Source: Larkinella sp. C7 (lineage in GTDB: Bacteria; Bacteroidota; Bacteroidia; Cytophagales; Spirosomataceae). From it: a stretch of DNA of 64,000 nucleotides. The notes under the pieces are model-generated. The model did no database searches. It saw only the letters and a list, made by a program, of their open reading frames with translations, and was not told the origin of the DNA. Shown here piece after piece: positions 16,538-27,297 of this stretch (its first letter is position 1; the number at the start of each line of letters is the position of its first letter). A program made the translations under genes and the position numbers. The DNA lies in contig NZ_VBSL01000011.1 in assembly GCF_006149005.1 (NCBI RefSeq), positions 62,001 to 126,000 on the forward strand, read 5' to 3'.

Positions 16538-19120
16538 TTACTTGACCGTAAACGCCAGCGGTTTCCCTTCCGTCACTTCCTGACGCTGCTTAAAAACCTG
16601 TTTCCCGCCCCCTTGCAGGGCAAACTCCCGAAGCCGGATTTTGCCGTCCAGCACCGCCAGACTTACCCGGTTCCCTGTCCCCTCCGAACGGATCGTGCAG
16701 GTTCCCCAGGCCGAACCGTTCGACCAGAAATAGGTTCCGGGTTTGGCGGTAAAGGTCATCGTTTCGGTCACCCCGGAATACAGAAAACCGCTCCAGGCCA
16801 GAACCGTATTCCAACTGGTCATCGAACGGGCGTAGTGGTGACCGCATTCCGGCTCGTTAAACGGATTGCGCTTGCGGCCATCGAACCGGTCGCGGATGCT
16901 TTTAAGGCATTTCAATGCGTTGTCCGTTTGCCCTTCATACAGCATTCCCACGGCGGCTGTGTACTCAAAACCGGTCATGGATTCGGCAAAATACGGAAAA
17001 GGCACTTTCAGCCGGCCTTTGGGCCAACTGGCCATCAGCAGCCCCGATTCGTCGCCCAGTACGTACGACCGCATGTTGTTGAAATGGTCGGAAAAGTTGT
17101 CCAGGTAATTGTATTTCATGATGCTTTGCAGCGATTTCTGAATATGTTCCGGTTTGGCCAGGTAGCCCAGCCCCAGCATATGCGCCATCATCTGCCCCAC
17201 CAACTGATCGACCAGACAGCCTTTTCCCAACTGGTAATCCGGAACCTGGACGTCCGGGTTCCCCTCCCAATTCAGAAAGGCAAACGTTTTCGGGTCGGTG
17301 ATTTTGTGTTCGTAATACTCGCCGTTGAACAGATTCTGGTCCATCCAGGCACTGCCTTTCCGGTACAAATCCGCACATTTTTGGGCCAGCGCCGGGTCTT
17401 TCATGGCCGTTGCCATTTCGGAGGTGGCTTTCAAGGCGCCCAGATACCAGAAACCCATCTGCGGATTAGGGCCAAAATAATCCACGTCCATCGTGTTGTG
17501 CTGCCGACCTTCCATCACCCCGTCCTGATTGCCATCCCAACCGCCCTGAATCCAGGCGTAGCTCATCACCCTTTTGACCTGCTCCCAGTTTTTCCGCAGA
17601 AATTCGGGATTGCCCGACAGTTGCCAGTCGCGGTAAAACTTCAGAATGGTCCCCATTTGACCGTCGGCGGCCACGTTTTTCCAATCCTGGGCTTTCGACA
17701 GCGGCAACATCACCCGAAAACTCATTTTGCCTTCCGGATTGGTCGCGTAGTTAAATTCAATATCCCGCATCGACTGCGAGAGATCGGCGAAGAGAAAAGC
17801 CGTCGCCTGCTCGTAATTCCAGACGTGCGTACACGAGCCGAAACAGGAGCCAAACTCGTCAAAAACGCCCTCCCAGCCCATCATGTGTCCGCTCGGAATC
17901 CGGAACACGGTTTGGGAGCGCAGCGTAGCCAGGTTGAACAGGGCCGCTTCCTTGATCACATCGGGGTACGAACTGGATAAAAAAGCCTGTACAAACTGAA
18001 GTGTTTTCTGTTCCAGAACCGGCAGACGGGGCAACGTCTTTGTCATCACCTCCCAGGCATCGGCATACTGCGTCGAATAATAATTGCCGATGGCATCCTG
18101 CCCCGCCTTTGACGAAAACGACGACCAGGCCTGTCGGTTCGGAAAGTTCCAGGTGATGAAGAACGTGTAGGTCTGCGTTTGGCCCGGCGCAATGGTTTTC
18201 TGCACGGCCAGCGACGCCAGCGGATCGTCGTCCACCAGTTTCGCCTTCTCCGTTAGTTGCCCGTCCGCGCTGAAATCGTCCCAGAAATCGAGCATGGCAT
18301 TTTCCCAGTCGTTCGAGCGCGACGAGGTGCGGTAGCTCACCCCCGCCGGGCTGTTGGTCGTCAGCGCGATGGTTCCCCAGGCCGGGTCCTGCCGACTGAC
18401 GCTGTCTGAAAACAGGTAGATCCCCTGAAATCCCGCGCCGGTTTTGTAGACATTGGTATTCTTTTTCGCGCCGGTTGGCACCACATCGCCTTTCCAGTCT
18501 TTGTGGGATTGACTGCCATCTTTTCCGACAAAATTGCGCATCGAACCACAAACCGACACCGTTAGTGGTTCTTTACCGGTATTGGTCACTTCGTAGGCCA
18601 GCACGGCAATGGGAATACCACTCGAATCGGCATTGCCGGGAATAAACGGATTGAAGCCCTTAACCGTCACCTTTACCGGCATTTTGGCGTCCGACAAATG
18701 AACCTGCCCAAAGGGATAAGCCGCATCGAATGACGCTTCCGAAAACCGGGGAAAACCGTGCTGATTGACCGGTCGGCCTTCGTAGTGCAGGTACTCGGCC
18801 GGATCGAGCGGACCAATCAGGGCTTTGGTCAACGGCTTTCCGCCGACGGGCAACACGTTGATGGCAAAAAAGGGCGCATTGTTTCCGACCGTAACGGTAC
18901 TGAAACCTTTGGCGGGTTTGTTCATGATTTCCCAATCACGCAATTCGCCCCGACCACCCAGCGAAACGGTGCCGGTGCCGATGCCGCCCAGGGGCAGCGC
19001 AAGGTTGTAGAGGTGATGTGTGTCGTAGTGTTTTAACACCGGCCAGGGCGCGGGTTGCCACTGGGCAAAAACCGTCCGGGTGCCAAGCAGCAGCAGAACG
19101 AAAATACGGGAAAAAGTCAT
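16538..19120 (-). CDS. GH116-family glycosidase (DUF608, GBA2-type)
   Basis: Secreted 860-residue protein with a signal peptide ending TVFAQ. It matches the GH116 / non-lysosomal glucosylceramidase family: NLALPLGGIGTGTVSLGGRGELRDWEIMN and VKGFNPFIPGNADSSGIPIAVLAYEVTN in the N-terminal sandwich, then the (alpha/alpha)6 domain with GSCTHVWNYEQA and WDGNQDGVMEGRQHNTMDVDYFGPN. The Asp of the last motif is a candidate acid/base, but I cannot assign both catalytic residues with certainty. It probably cleaves beta-glucosides or beta-xylosides outside the inner membrane. It is transcribed alone. Confidence 0.92.
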   Translation of the reverse strand: MTFSRIFVLLLLGTRTVFAQWQPAPWPVLKHYDTHHLYNLALPLGGIGTGTVSLGGRGELRDWEIMNKPAKGFSTVTVGNNAPFFAINVLPVGGKPLTKALIGPLDPAEYLHYEGRPVNQHGFPRFSEASFDAAYPFGQVHLSDAKMPVKVTVKGFNPFIPGNADSSGIPIAVLAYEVTNTGKEPLTVSVCGSMRNFVGKDGSQSHKDWKGDVVPTGAKKNTNVYKTGAGFQGIYLFSDSVSRQDPAWGTIALTTNSPAGVSYRTSSRSNDWENAMLDFWDDFSADGQLTEKAKLVDDDPLASLAVQKTIAPGQTQTYTFFITWNFPNRQAWSSFSSKAGQDAIGNYYSTQYADAWEVMTKTLPRLPVLEQKTLQFVQAFLSSSYPDVIKEAALFNLATLRSQTVFRIPSGHMMGWEGVFDEFGSCFGSCTHVWNYEQATAFLFADLSQSMRDIEFNYATNPEGKMSFRVMLPLSKAQDWKNVAADGQMGTILKFYRDWQLSGNPEFLRKNWEQVKRVMSYAWIQGGWDGNQDGVMEGRQHNTMDVDYFGPNPQMGFWYLGALKATSEMATAMKDPALAQKCADLYRKGSAWMDQNLFNGEYYEHKITDPKTFAFLNWEGNPDVQVPDYQLGKGCLVDQLVGQMMAHMLGLGYLAKPEHIQKSLQSIMKYNYLDNFSDHFNNMRSYVLGDESGLLMASWPKGRLKVPFPYFAESMTGFEYTAAVGMLYEGQTDNALKCLKSIRDRFDGRKRNPFNEPECGHHYARSMTSWNTVLAWSGFLYSGVTETMTFTAKPGTYFWSNGSAWGTCTIRSEGTGNRVSLAVLDGKIRLREFALQGGGKQVFKQRQEVTEGKPLAFTVK

Positions 19121-19249
19121 CGGGTCTGGGGTTAATCCTGTAAAGGTACGAAAGAGGATGCGAACCGGAATGGCATGTCTTTTGATAGAATTTACCCGTC
19201 AGCTTAGTCCATTGGTTATTCAAAGTTCACTTAACGATTTTCTTTTCCC

Positions 19250-19438
19250 ATGAAATCCATCTACCCGATTGGAGTTTCAGTATTCCTGTACAGTTTGATC
19301 GCTGGCTATTACGCCTACTCGGCAATTCACAACTCCTCCAAATCCCCTGATAAAGTTCGCCGGCGCTTGCTGGCAGCGCTGGCTTTCGGCTTTGGAGCGA
19401 TTTTGCTGGGCTGGATGTCCTATGAATTTTTTCGATAG
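19250..19438 (+). CDS. Small two-helix membrane protein, unknown
   Basis: A 62-residue protein with two predicted membrane helices (about 4-24 and 39-58) joined by a basic loop (SSKSPDKVRRRL). Start ATG is preceded by an AT-rich spacer. No family is recognised. It precedes another small gene by about 45 bases. Confidence 0.6.
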   Translation: MKSIYPIGVSVFLYSLIAGYYAYSAIHNSSKSPDKVRRRLLAALAFGFGAILLGWMSYEFFR

Positions 19439-19483
19439 CGTACCCACCTTCATCACCATTCTGATTTTTCCGTGCCCACCCCT

Positions 19484-19765
19484 ATGATTGAAGATACCTT
19501 ATTTACCGTATTACAAGCCTTACCCACAGCCATTGATACCCCTCTTGTTATATTTGACAATCCAGAACAGGCCCAGACCTGGATACAACTCAATGGTCTT
19601 GAGAAAGATAACCTATGGGTTATTACCAATGACGAGCGTCAGTACTGGGTGGTTTCGGACGATGTAGGGAAACAATTGATCAACCTGGGATTCCAGCGAA
19701 TCAAAGTGAAACGCCCACCAGTTCCTCCACGATCTTCAGAAGTTCGCGGGGATGAAACGGTTTAG
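19484..19765 (+). CDS. Small hypothetical protein overlapping a response regulator
   Basis: A 93-residue soluble protein from ATG 19484 (a GTG at 19472 would add four residues). It has protein-like composition with a possible alpha/beta core (PLVIFDNPEQAQTWIQLNG, LWVITNDERQYWVVSDDVGKQLINLGFQRIKVK). I do not recognise it. Its last 65 bases overlap the 3' end of the convergent response-regulator gene, and the final residues (PPRSSEVRGDETV) look like read-through of that antisense sequence. It may have been extended by loss of an earlier stop. Confidence 0.55.
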   Translation: MIEDTLFTVLQALPTAIDTPLVIFDNPEQAQTWIQLNGLEKDNLWVITNDERQYWVVSDDVGKQLINLGFQRIKVKRPPVPPRSSEVRGDETV

Positions 19766-20072
19766 ACAGGTAGGCATCGGCCGGAAACAGGGAGGTAATA
19801 TTTTGGTTTAGGATCGCCAGATCGATCGAAACCGCCACAACCGCCGTGGTCGAAGCCCGGAGTTTCCGGACTTCCCGGATCACGTCACTCCCATCGCCGG
19901 ACGGCAAATGCATGTCGGCAACCACCACATCCAGCTTGTGCTGGTGCATAATTTGAGTAGCCTGCTGAATATCGCCGGCCTGAAAAGTAGCATAACCCGC
20001 CCGTTGCAGGGCATCTACCATGAGTTTTCGTTGAGAAGATTGGTCTTCAACTACCAATACCGACTTCTTCAT
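19701..20072 (-). CDS. Stand-alone response-regulator receiver protein
   Basis: A single CheY-like receiver domain of 123 residues with no output domain. The acidic pair is Glu9-Asp10, the phospho-acceptor is Asp53 in VVVADMHLP, the switch Ser is in VVAVS and the conserved Lys is in LSKPFHP. It probably relays phosphate or controls a partner by contact. No histidine kinase is adjacent. Its 3' end overlaps the convergent small gene by 65 bases. Confidence 0.9.
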   Translation of the reverse strand: MKKSVLVVEDQSSQRKLMVDALQRAGYATFQAGDIQQATQIMHQHKLDVVVADMHLPSGDGSDVIREVRKLRASTTAVVAVSIDLAILNQNITSLFPADAYLSKPFHPRELLKIVEELVGVSL

Positions 20073-20294
20073 TCGACAAAGATGGGAATACGAACAAGTT
20101 CTATAAACCGTATTTGGGCAACGATTACCTACGCTCTTTTATCAGGCAAATACCAGACCAATGTTCAAGAAAGTTTGTTTGCGGTATTGGGCCTGAAAAC
20201 CGCCCGGTCCTCCAAATCTGTGCCAATCAAACCGGGTTTTCAGTAGGGAAATGACGTATATTCCTTTTGTCCACAAACCCATCCGGAAAATGAT

Positions 20295-21227
20295 ATGCGC
20301 GCTTTTTTAGTCGTTTTATTTTTTAGTGCATCCAGTCTCGGAAATCTGTTGTCGGTTATATGCCCGGATGACCCTTTCTTACCCGCTTCTCTTCGTCCGT
20401 CCAGCAGTCTGACAACCGCCCCCGCCAAAAAGCGGATCGTGTTCATTGCGGGTGCCTGTAGCCACGGAGCCGGCGAGCACGAACACAAAGCCGGGTGCCT
20501 GCTGCTGGCCCAACGATTGAACACAACGATGCCCACCGTCGAGGCCGTCGTTTATTCAGATGGCTGGCCCTCCGATCCGTCGGCGTTTGCCAACGCGGCT
20601 GCGATTGTCATTTACGGCGACGGTGGAGAAGGGCACATGATCAACCGACACCTGGAATCGGTGAATACCCTGATGAAAAAGGGCGTTGGACTGGCCTGCA
20701 TTCACTACGCCGTGGAAGTTCCCAAAGGAACCGCCGGTACCTATTTTCTGGATTGGATCGGGGGCTATTTCGAAACGTTCTGGTCGGTGAACCCGGTTTG
20801 GACCGCCAGCTACAAAAGCCTGCCCAAACACGTCATTACGACGGGCGTACAACCGTTTACAATCAACGATGAGTGGTATTACCACATGCGTTTCCGCCCG
20901 AATCTGGACGGCGTAACGCCCCTGCTCACGACGGTGCCACCCGCTTCGACGCTGGAACGGAAAGACGGCCCGCACGAGAACAATCCGGCGGTTCGGGCCG
21001 AAGCCGGCCGACCCCAACACACCGCCTGGTGCCGCGAACGACCCAACGGCGGGCGCGGTTTCGGAATCACCGGGGGCCATTACCACCGGGTCTGGGCCGA
21101 TGATAATTTTCGTAAACTGGTGCTAAACGCCATTGCCTGGGTCGCGAAAGTGGACGTACCCGCCGGGGGCGTTTCCTCCGCAACGCCTTCCAAAGAAGAA
21201 ATGGGGCTGAATCAATGTCCGCATTGA
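20295..21227 (+). CDS. ThuA-domain secreted protein
   Basis: A 310-residue exported protein with a signal peptide (about 1-20) and a ThuA-like glutamine-amidotransferase-fold domain: KRIVFIAGACSHGAGEHEHKAG, AAIVIYGDGGEGHM, GVGLACIHYAVEVP, GRGFGITGGHYHRVWADDNFRKLVLNAIAWVAK. ThuA proteins act on sugars, often in 3-keto-glycoside metabolism. The DUF1080 protein follows 143 bases later and a Gfo/Idh oxidoreductase lies nearby, which fits that theme. Exact reaction unknown. Confidence 0.88.
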   Translation: MRAFLVVLFFSASSLGNLLSVICPDDPFLPASLRPSSSLTTAPAKKRIVFIAGACSHGAGEHEHKAGCLLLAQRLNTTMPTVEAVVYSDGWPSDPSAFANAAAIVIYGDGGEGHMINRHLESVNTLMKKGVGLACIHYAVEVPKGTAGTYFLDWIGGYFETFWSVNPVWTASYKSLPKHVITTGVQPFTINDEWYYHMRFRPNLDGVTPLLTTVPPASTLERKDGPHENNPAVRAEAGRPQHTAWCRERPNGGRGFGITGGHYHRVWADDNFRKLVLNAIAWVAKVDVPAGGVSSATPSKEEMGLNQCPH

Positions 21228-21370
21228 GACGAACCGTTTACGGCGAAAACCGTTCAACCGATGGCTTTGGCTTGCTACGCCGGGCGTTTTAAACGGATTT
21301 CTTCCTGATGGTATTCGCCGTACTTTTTTGAACCTGTGTTTCTAAACCTTATACTCACTCTGCTGATCCC

Positions 21371-22009
21371 ATGAAAGTTTCACTTTTTTTCACCCTCATC
21401 GGCTGTGCCCTCCTGGCGGGGTTCATAGCGCGGTATCCCCAGAAGGCAGTCCGAATTTTCGATGGCAAGACGTTCCGGGGCTGGGAAGGCGACACACTCA
21501 AAACCTGGCGCATACGGGACGGTGCCCTGGTGGGTGGTTCGCTCACCGAAACCGTGCCGCACAACGATTTTTTATGCACTACGCGCCCGTACGCCAACTT
21601 CATTCTGCGGGTAAAATTCAAACTGCTCGGAACTGACGGTTTTATCAACACGGGTGTACAGTTCCGCAGCAAACGACTCACCAACCCAGCCTACGAAATG
21701 ACAGGCTATCAGGCCGATCTGGGAAAAGGCTATTGGGCCAGTTTGTACGACGAATCGCGCCGGAACAAAACGCTGATTGCGCCGGATTCAATGCTGGTTA
21801 AAAAAATCCTGAAACCCAACGACTGGAACGACTACGAAATCCGGGCCGAAAACCGCCGGATCCGGCTGTACCTGAACGGCACACAAACGGTAGACTATAC
21901 GGAACCGGACCAAACCATTCCGCAGGAAGGGCTGATCGGTTTACAAATCCACGGCGGTGGCAAGGCGGAGGTGCATTTCAAAGATCTTTTTCTGGAGGAA
22001 TTACGCTGA
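21371..22009 (+). CDS. DUF1080 (3-keto-disaccharide hydrolase family) protein
   Basis: A 212-residue exported protein with an N-terminal hydrophobic segment, then a concanavalin-like sandwich typical of DUF1080: RIFDGKTFRGWEGD, WRIRDGALVGG, FILRVKFKLLGTDGFINTGVQFRS, GYQADLG, WNDYEIRAENRRIRLYLNGTQTVDY, GLIGLQIHGGGKAEVHFKDLFLEEL. Members hydrolyse or hydrate 3-keto-glycosides made by Gfo/Idh dehydrogenases. Convergent with the twin-Arg pair at 22049-25135, with a shared terminator between them. Confidence 0.9.
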   Translation: MKVSLFFTLIGCALLAGFIARYPQKAVRIFDGKTFRGWEGDTLKTWRIRDGALVGGSLTETVPHNDFLCTTRPYANFILRVKFKLLGTDGFINTGVQFRSKRLTNPAYEMTGYQADLGKGYWASLYDESRRNKTLIAPDSMLVKKILKPNDWNDYEIRAENRRIRLYLNGTQTVDYTEPDQTIPQEGLIGLQIHGGGKAEVHFKDLFLEELR

Positions 22010-22014
22010 GATAA

Positions 22015-22040
22015 GCCCCCAAATCGTTCGATTTGGGGGC
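22015..22040. terminator. Bidirectional terminator hairpin
   Basis: GCCCCCAAATC (22015-22025) pairs perfectly with GATTTGGGGGC (22030-22040) around GTTC. It sits 6 bases after the DUF1080 stop and 9 bases before the end of the convergent minus-strand gene. It is short of a U-run but well placed to end both transcripts. Confidence 0.8.
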
Positions 22041-22048
22041 CGTCTGCT

Positions 22049-23764
22049 TTACGACAGTTTGATGGTATGCTGAAACGGCGTAAAACCGGTCAGATAAACC
22101 GTGGGAGCATCCATCGGCGGCAGAGCGCCACGCAGTACAACGCCTTTGTGCAAGGCCTTGCCCGGCCCAAACGTAATCGTATCACTCTGAACCGTATACG
22201 AACCCGAATCGGCCGACAGAAGATGCGCATTCGATCGGGTTGGGTGCTTGGTAACACCAGACAAGGTGCCACCCGCCCGAAAGATCAACTCGACCGAAAC
22301 CGGGACGTTTTCGGTTCCGGTAATCTCAATAGCAGCTTCCATCCCATTGCCGGTTTCCCGAATGGTCACTTTCGCTTCATAGTGCTGAACTTCGGTTTTC
22401 CTGCGGCTGGCTTGCGGCATTTTCACCCAATCGCCAGCCGGATCAATATTTTCCCTGGCAATCGGTTGATAATACGGGCCGTCCAACGACTGGCTCAACA
22501 CCCAGCTATCGCCCTGCTTCTCAATTTTTTCCGATTGAAACTGCCCTTTCCCAAAAAACGAAGCCGATACCCGAAGGCCCTGCAAAATGGCTTCCCCTTT
22601 CGAAAAGGTCAGAAAAACCGGGCTGGTTTTTAAAATGGTAGCATCCCAATTCCCGCGACGAACCCGTACCAAACCCGAATGGGGAAAGGCTTTCACGTAG
22701 TTGGTCGGCAAGGGTTTGCTGGCGGGAAGCTCGTTCCAGAAAGCCGGATCTTCCAGGTAATAATCCAGAAAATAAACGCCTTTCAGCAGTACGGTTTTCT
22801 CAATTTGCCGACACAGGGCCGCCAGTTCGCCGTTTTTGTCCCGCAACGCCATAAACCGGGCCGGGTAATAATAGCCTTCCAGCGTACCGACGAGTGCTTT
22901 GTCCTGTCGACCCGACGCTTCGGAAACCACTTCGCCGTTCGGGTGAATGTAGTAAAGCGTCATCGTCAGGTTTCTCCGCACATACGCCAGCAGTTCCGGT
23001 TTGTTCATCCCTTTGGCAATCGTGATCAGCAAACGGTCGGTCAGGGGCGAATAAATCAGCGTACTTCGCTCATTGAACTGCCCATCCTCATCCATGTCGA
23101 TGTGTTCGCCCAGCCATTGCTCGATGCGGTTTACGTAGCGGGCATCGGGCCAGAGCGTGTTCAGTTTGGTCAAAGCGGCCGACACCACCCAGCGGTGATT
23201 CGGCGTGTGAATGCCGCCCACCGTCAGGGCTTCACCCGCTTTTTGCAGGAAGGTTTTCAGATTGGGCAAAACCGTCTCCAGCCCCGGCGTCCCGGACCGG
23301 TTCAACAGGGTATACGCCGTGGTAAGCCGTTTGACGATAAAACCGGTATCGGGTGTGGAATGAAAGTTGGTCGCGGGCAGGTCGATGGTCCCATCCGAAT
23401 GCTGGATCTTCAGCAGATACTGCACGGCCTGACCGGTTTCGGCCAGGAGTTCTTTCGACCGGTAAAACGTCGATTCCGGACAGGAAATGGCACAGGCATT
23501 CCGCCGGACAAAGTCGGCGGTAGACTGTGGATTCGGAATGTCCTCCCCATCTTTGACGCCCCCAAAAGCCGGATTGGCTGATTCCTTGACGCGATAGGCC
23601 CGGATCTGGCCGATTTGCTGGTCGTTGGCTTTAATGACCTCAAGCAGCCACGACGGTTTGGTGTCGGGCGCAGCAGCATAGGGACGGGCCAACGTGGCCG
23701 TCGTCAAAGTGGGCAGACTGCAAACCGAAGCCGTTCCTATGCGTACGAATGTTCGTCGATCCAT
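22049..23764 (-). CDS. Twin-Arg secreted alpha-helical protein, function unknown
   Basis: A 571-residue protein with a twin-arginine signal (MDRRTFVRIGTASVCSL...). The middle part is helical and looks like an alpha/alpha toroid (AVQYLLKIQHSDGTIDLPATNFHSTPDTGF, LTTAYTLL, IHTPNHRWVVSAALTKL, DMDEDGQFNERSTLIYSPLTDRLL). A beta-rich C-terminal half (380-571) follows. This layout resembles polysaccharide lyases of the heparinase type, but the usual HxH motif is not evident, so I do not name a function. Its start codon abuts the stop of the upstream Gfo/Idh gene with no spacer, implying coupled translation. Confidence 0.8.
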   Translation of the reverse strand: MDRRTFVRIGTASVCSLPTLTTATLARPYAAAPDTKPSWLLEVIKANDQQIGQIRAYRVKESANPAFGGVKDGEDIPNPQSTADFVRRNACAISCPESTFYRSKELLAETGQAVQYLLKIQHSDGTIDLPATNFHSTPDTGFIVKRLTTAYTLLNRSGTPGLETVLPNLKTFLQKAGEALTVGGIHTPNHRWVVSAALTKLNTLWPDARYVNRIEQWLGEHIDMDEDGQFNERSTLIYSPLTDRLLITIAKGMNKPELLAYVRRNLTMTLYYIHPNGEVVSEASGRQDKALVGTLEGYYYPARFMALRDKNGELAALCRQIEKTVLLKGVYFLDYYLEDPAFWNELPASKPLPTNYVKAFPHSGLVRVRRGNWDATILKTSPVFLTFSKGEAILQGLRVSASFFGKGQFQSEKIEKQGDSWVLSQSLDGPYYQPIARENIDPAGDWVKMPQASRRKTEVQHYEAKVTIRETGNGMEAAIEITGTENVPVSVELIFRAGGTLSGVTKHPTRSNAHLLSADSGSYTVQSDTITFGPGKALHKGVVLRGALPPMDAPTVYLTGFTPFQHTIKLS

Positions 23765-25135
<1,371 letters not shown>

Positions 25136-25336
25136 TTACTTGAAGGTTTCGGACGGTTATCGCCGGGGTTGTTAGATTCGGTGAATATGTACTTTTTACA
25201 CAAAGTTTAAAACTCTGGAAAGCTACTAAATTATATTAGAAAAAGTAATTTTTGATTGGGTGGCATCCGGATGGGTAAACTCGCCCTTACCTGACGCTTA
25301 TTGGATTGCAAACGAAATCTAATTCGAATTCCGCTC

Positions 25337-27211
25337 ATGAAAACCGCCTTCCTTGCTATCTTGCTGCTGATCTCCACCTCAGCAATGGCTCAAACCGACC
25401 ACATTGGGACGCAGGCTTCCCTGCCCAATCACCCGCGGATTCTGATGCTGAAAGGCGAAGAAGAGCCGATCAAACAAACCATCGGTTCCGACAAAACCTG
25501 GGAGAAAATGCACCATGTCATCCTGGCCGAATGCGACGCGTTGCTGAATGAAGCCCCCATCGAACGGATTCAGATCGGCCGGCGGTTGCTCGGTAAATCG
25601 CGGGAAGGGCTGCGCCGGATTTTTTACCTGTCCTACGCCTGGCGGATGACCCAGCAGGAAAATTACCTGCGACGGGCCGAAAAAGAATTGCTCGCCATTT
25701 CGGCCTTCAGCGACTGGAATCCGTCACACTTTCTGGATGTCGGCGAAATGACGATGGCGGTGGCCATTGGTTACGACTGGCTGTATTACGGTTTGTCGGA
25801 ACAATCCCGCGCCCGCATCAAGGAGGCCATTTTAAAAAAAGGCATTGAACCGTCCTTAAATCCCAAATACAATAGCTGGCTCAAATCGAGCAACAACTGG
25901 AACCAGGTTTGCAACGCCGGCATGGTCTACGGCGCGCTCGCTATTTTTGAAGAACAGCCGGAACTGGCGAAAAGCATCGTCAACCGGGCCGTCGATGCGG
26001 TGGTGTTGCCCATGGCCGACTACATTCCGGATGGAGCCTATCCCGAAGGATACAGCTACTGGGGCTACGGAACGAGCTTTAACGTCATGTTGATCAGTGC
26101 GTTGGAAAAAGCATTCGGCAAAGATTTCGGGTTGGTGGGCCAGCCCGGTTTTCTAAAGACGGCAGCTTATCTGCAAAACATGACGGGGCCATCCGGGAAT
26201 GCCTATAATTATTCCGATTCAGGGCTGGGTGGGGGACTGGAACCGGCGATGTTCTGGTTTGCCAACCGCCTGAAAGACCCTTCGCTGCTGTGGGTCGAAC
26301 GAAATAACCTGATGAATGAAGATCCGAAAAAGCTGGTCAGAGACCGTTTGTTACCCGCCACCATGCTCTGGAGTGGCGGTATTGGAATTGCTTCCATGGC
26401 CGAGCCCAAAGAACTGATGTGGAGCGGAAACGGGAAAAACCCGGTGGCCATGATGCGGACGTCGTGGAGCGACCCCGCAGCGATCTATGTCGGTGTCAAA
26501 GGCGGCAGCCCCTCCAACAGCCACGCGCACATGGATGTAGGATCGTTCATTATGGAAGCCGACGGGGTGCGCTGGGCCATGGATTTCGGGATGCAGGATT
26601 ACGAATCGCTGGAATCGAAAGGCGTGGATTTATGGAACCGCGCCCAGGACTCGCAACGCTGGCAGGTGTTCCGCTACAACAACTTCGTACACAATACGCT
26701 GACGGTCAACAACGAGCTGCAACGTGTTTTTGAGAAAGCCCCCATCACCTCGCTCTCCAAAACGCCCTTGTTCATGAATGCGGTGATGGATTTGAAAGAC
26801 CTCTACAAAGGCGGTCTGTCCAAAGCCACGCGGGGAGTTGCGCTGGTCAATAAAGCCTACGTCGTAGTTCGGGATGAACTCGAAACCCCGGCGGCCGAAG
26901 CAACCGTCCGCTGGACGATGCTGACCCCGGCCGACGTCAAACTGCTCGGAAAGAACAAGGCCGAACTGACCAAAGACGGAAAAAAACTGATTCTGGAGGT
27001 GCGCGAACCCGCGAAAGTGGTGTTAAAAACCTGGTCGACCGAGCCGACCCACGATTACGACGCGGCCAACCCCGGCACCATTCGGGTCGGTTTCGAAGTC
27101 CAGGTACCCGCCAGTTCAAAAACCGCCCTGACGGTTTTACTCGTCCCCGAAAAAGCTGTCAAATCCGCTGGTTCAAAGGTTCAGGCCCTGGAGAAGTGGC
27201 CGAAAGAATAG
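25337..27211 (+). CDS. Heparinase II/III-like polysaccharide lyase
   Basis: A secreted 624-residue protein from ATG 25337 (MKTAFLAIL...AMAQ signal). An upstream in-frame ATG at 25301 would place 12 charged residues before the signal. The alpha/alpha toroid carries SNNWNQVCNAGMVYGALAI and YPEGYSYWGYGTSFN. The beta-sandwich part has the typical SHAHMDVGSFIMEADGVRWAMDFG with His396 and His398. These are hallmarks of the heparinase II/III superfamily (PL8/12/15/21-like), which cleaves uronic-acid polysaccharides by beta-elimination. Specificity is not readable. It is followed directly by a 39-bp inverted repeat. Confidence 0.88.
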   Translation: MKTAFLAILLLISTSAMAQTDHIGTQASLPNHPRILMLKGEEEPIKQTIGSDKTWEKMHHVILAECDALLNEAPIERIQIGRRLLGKSREGLRRIFYLSYAWRMTQQENYLRRAEKELLAISAFSDWNPSHFLDVGEMTMAVAIGYDWLYYGLSEQSRARIKEAILKKGIEPSLNPKYNSWLKSSNNWNQVCNAGMVYGALAIFEEQPELAKSIVNRAVDAVVLPMADYIPDGAYPEGYSYWGYGTSFNVMLISALEKAFGKDFGLVGQPGFLKTAAYLQNMTGPSGNAYNYSDSGLGGGLEPAMFWFANRLKDPSLLWVERNNLMNEDPKKLVRDRLLPATMLWSGGIGIASMAEPKELMWSGNGKNPVAMMRTSWSDPAAIYVGVKGGSPSNSHAHMDVGSFIMEADGVRWAMDFGMQDYESLESKGVDLWNRAQDSQRWQVFRYNNFVHNTLTVNNELQRVFEKAPITSLSKTPLFMNAVMDLKDLYKGGLSKATRGVALVNKAYVVVRDELETPAAEATVRWTMLTPADVKLLGKNKAELTKDGKKLILEVREPAKVVLKTWSTEPTHDYDAANPGTIRVGFEVQVPASSKTALTVLLVPEKAVKSAGSKVQALEKWPKE

Positions 27212-27297
27212 TTTACGGTATTCGGTTTACGGTTTACGGTGGCTGACGCGCGCTTCATGCGTCAGCCACCGTAAACCGTAAACCGAATACCGTATAC
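27211..27297. repeat. Word-repeat hairpin B: 39-bp arms filling a convergent gap
   Basis: Arms 27211-27249 and 27259-27297 are complementary over 39 bp with one mismatch, separated by 9 bases. Each arm reads as GTTTACGGT-type words (GTTTACGGTATTCGG, TTTACGG, TTTACGGT) ending in GGCTGACGC at the apex. The element starts on the last base of one stop codon and ends on the first base of the convergent stop, so it fills the whole gap. It would fold in transcripts from either strand. Confidence 0.92.

Noticed and set aside
16448-17980. 510-codon plus-strand frame inside the GH116 gene
   Set aside because: It is antisense to a clear glycosidase. Low-complexity His/Phe/Arg composition indicates a shadow.
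22679-23581. 300-codon plus-strand frame inside the twin-Arg protein gene
   Set aside because: It is the antisense of a gene with signal peptide and operon context. No domain seen.
27211-27297. MITE or insertion-sequence end for hairpin B
   Set aside because: No target-site duplication or transposase is visible, and the element fits between two stop codons exactly.
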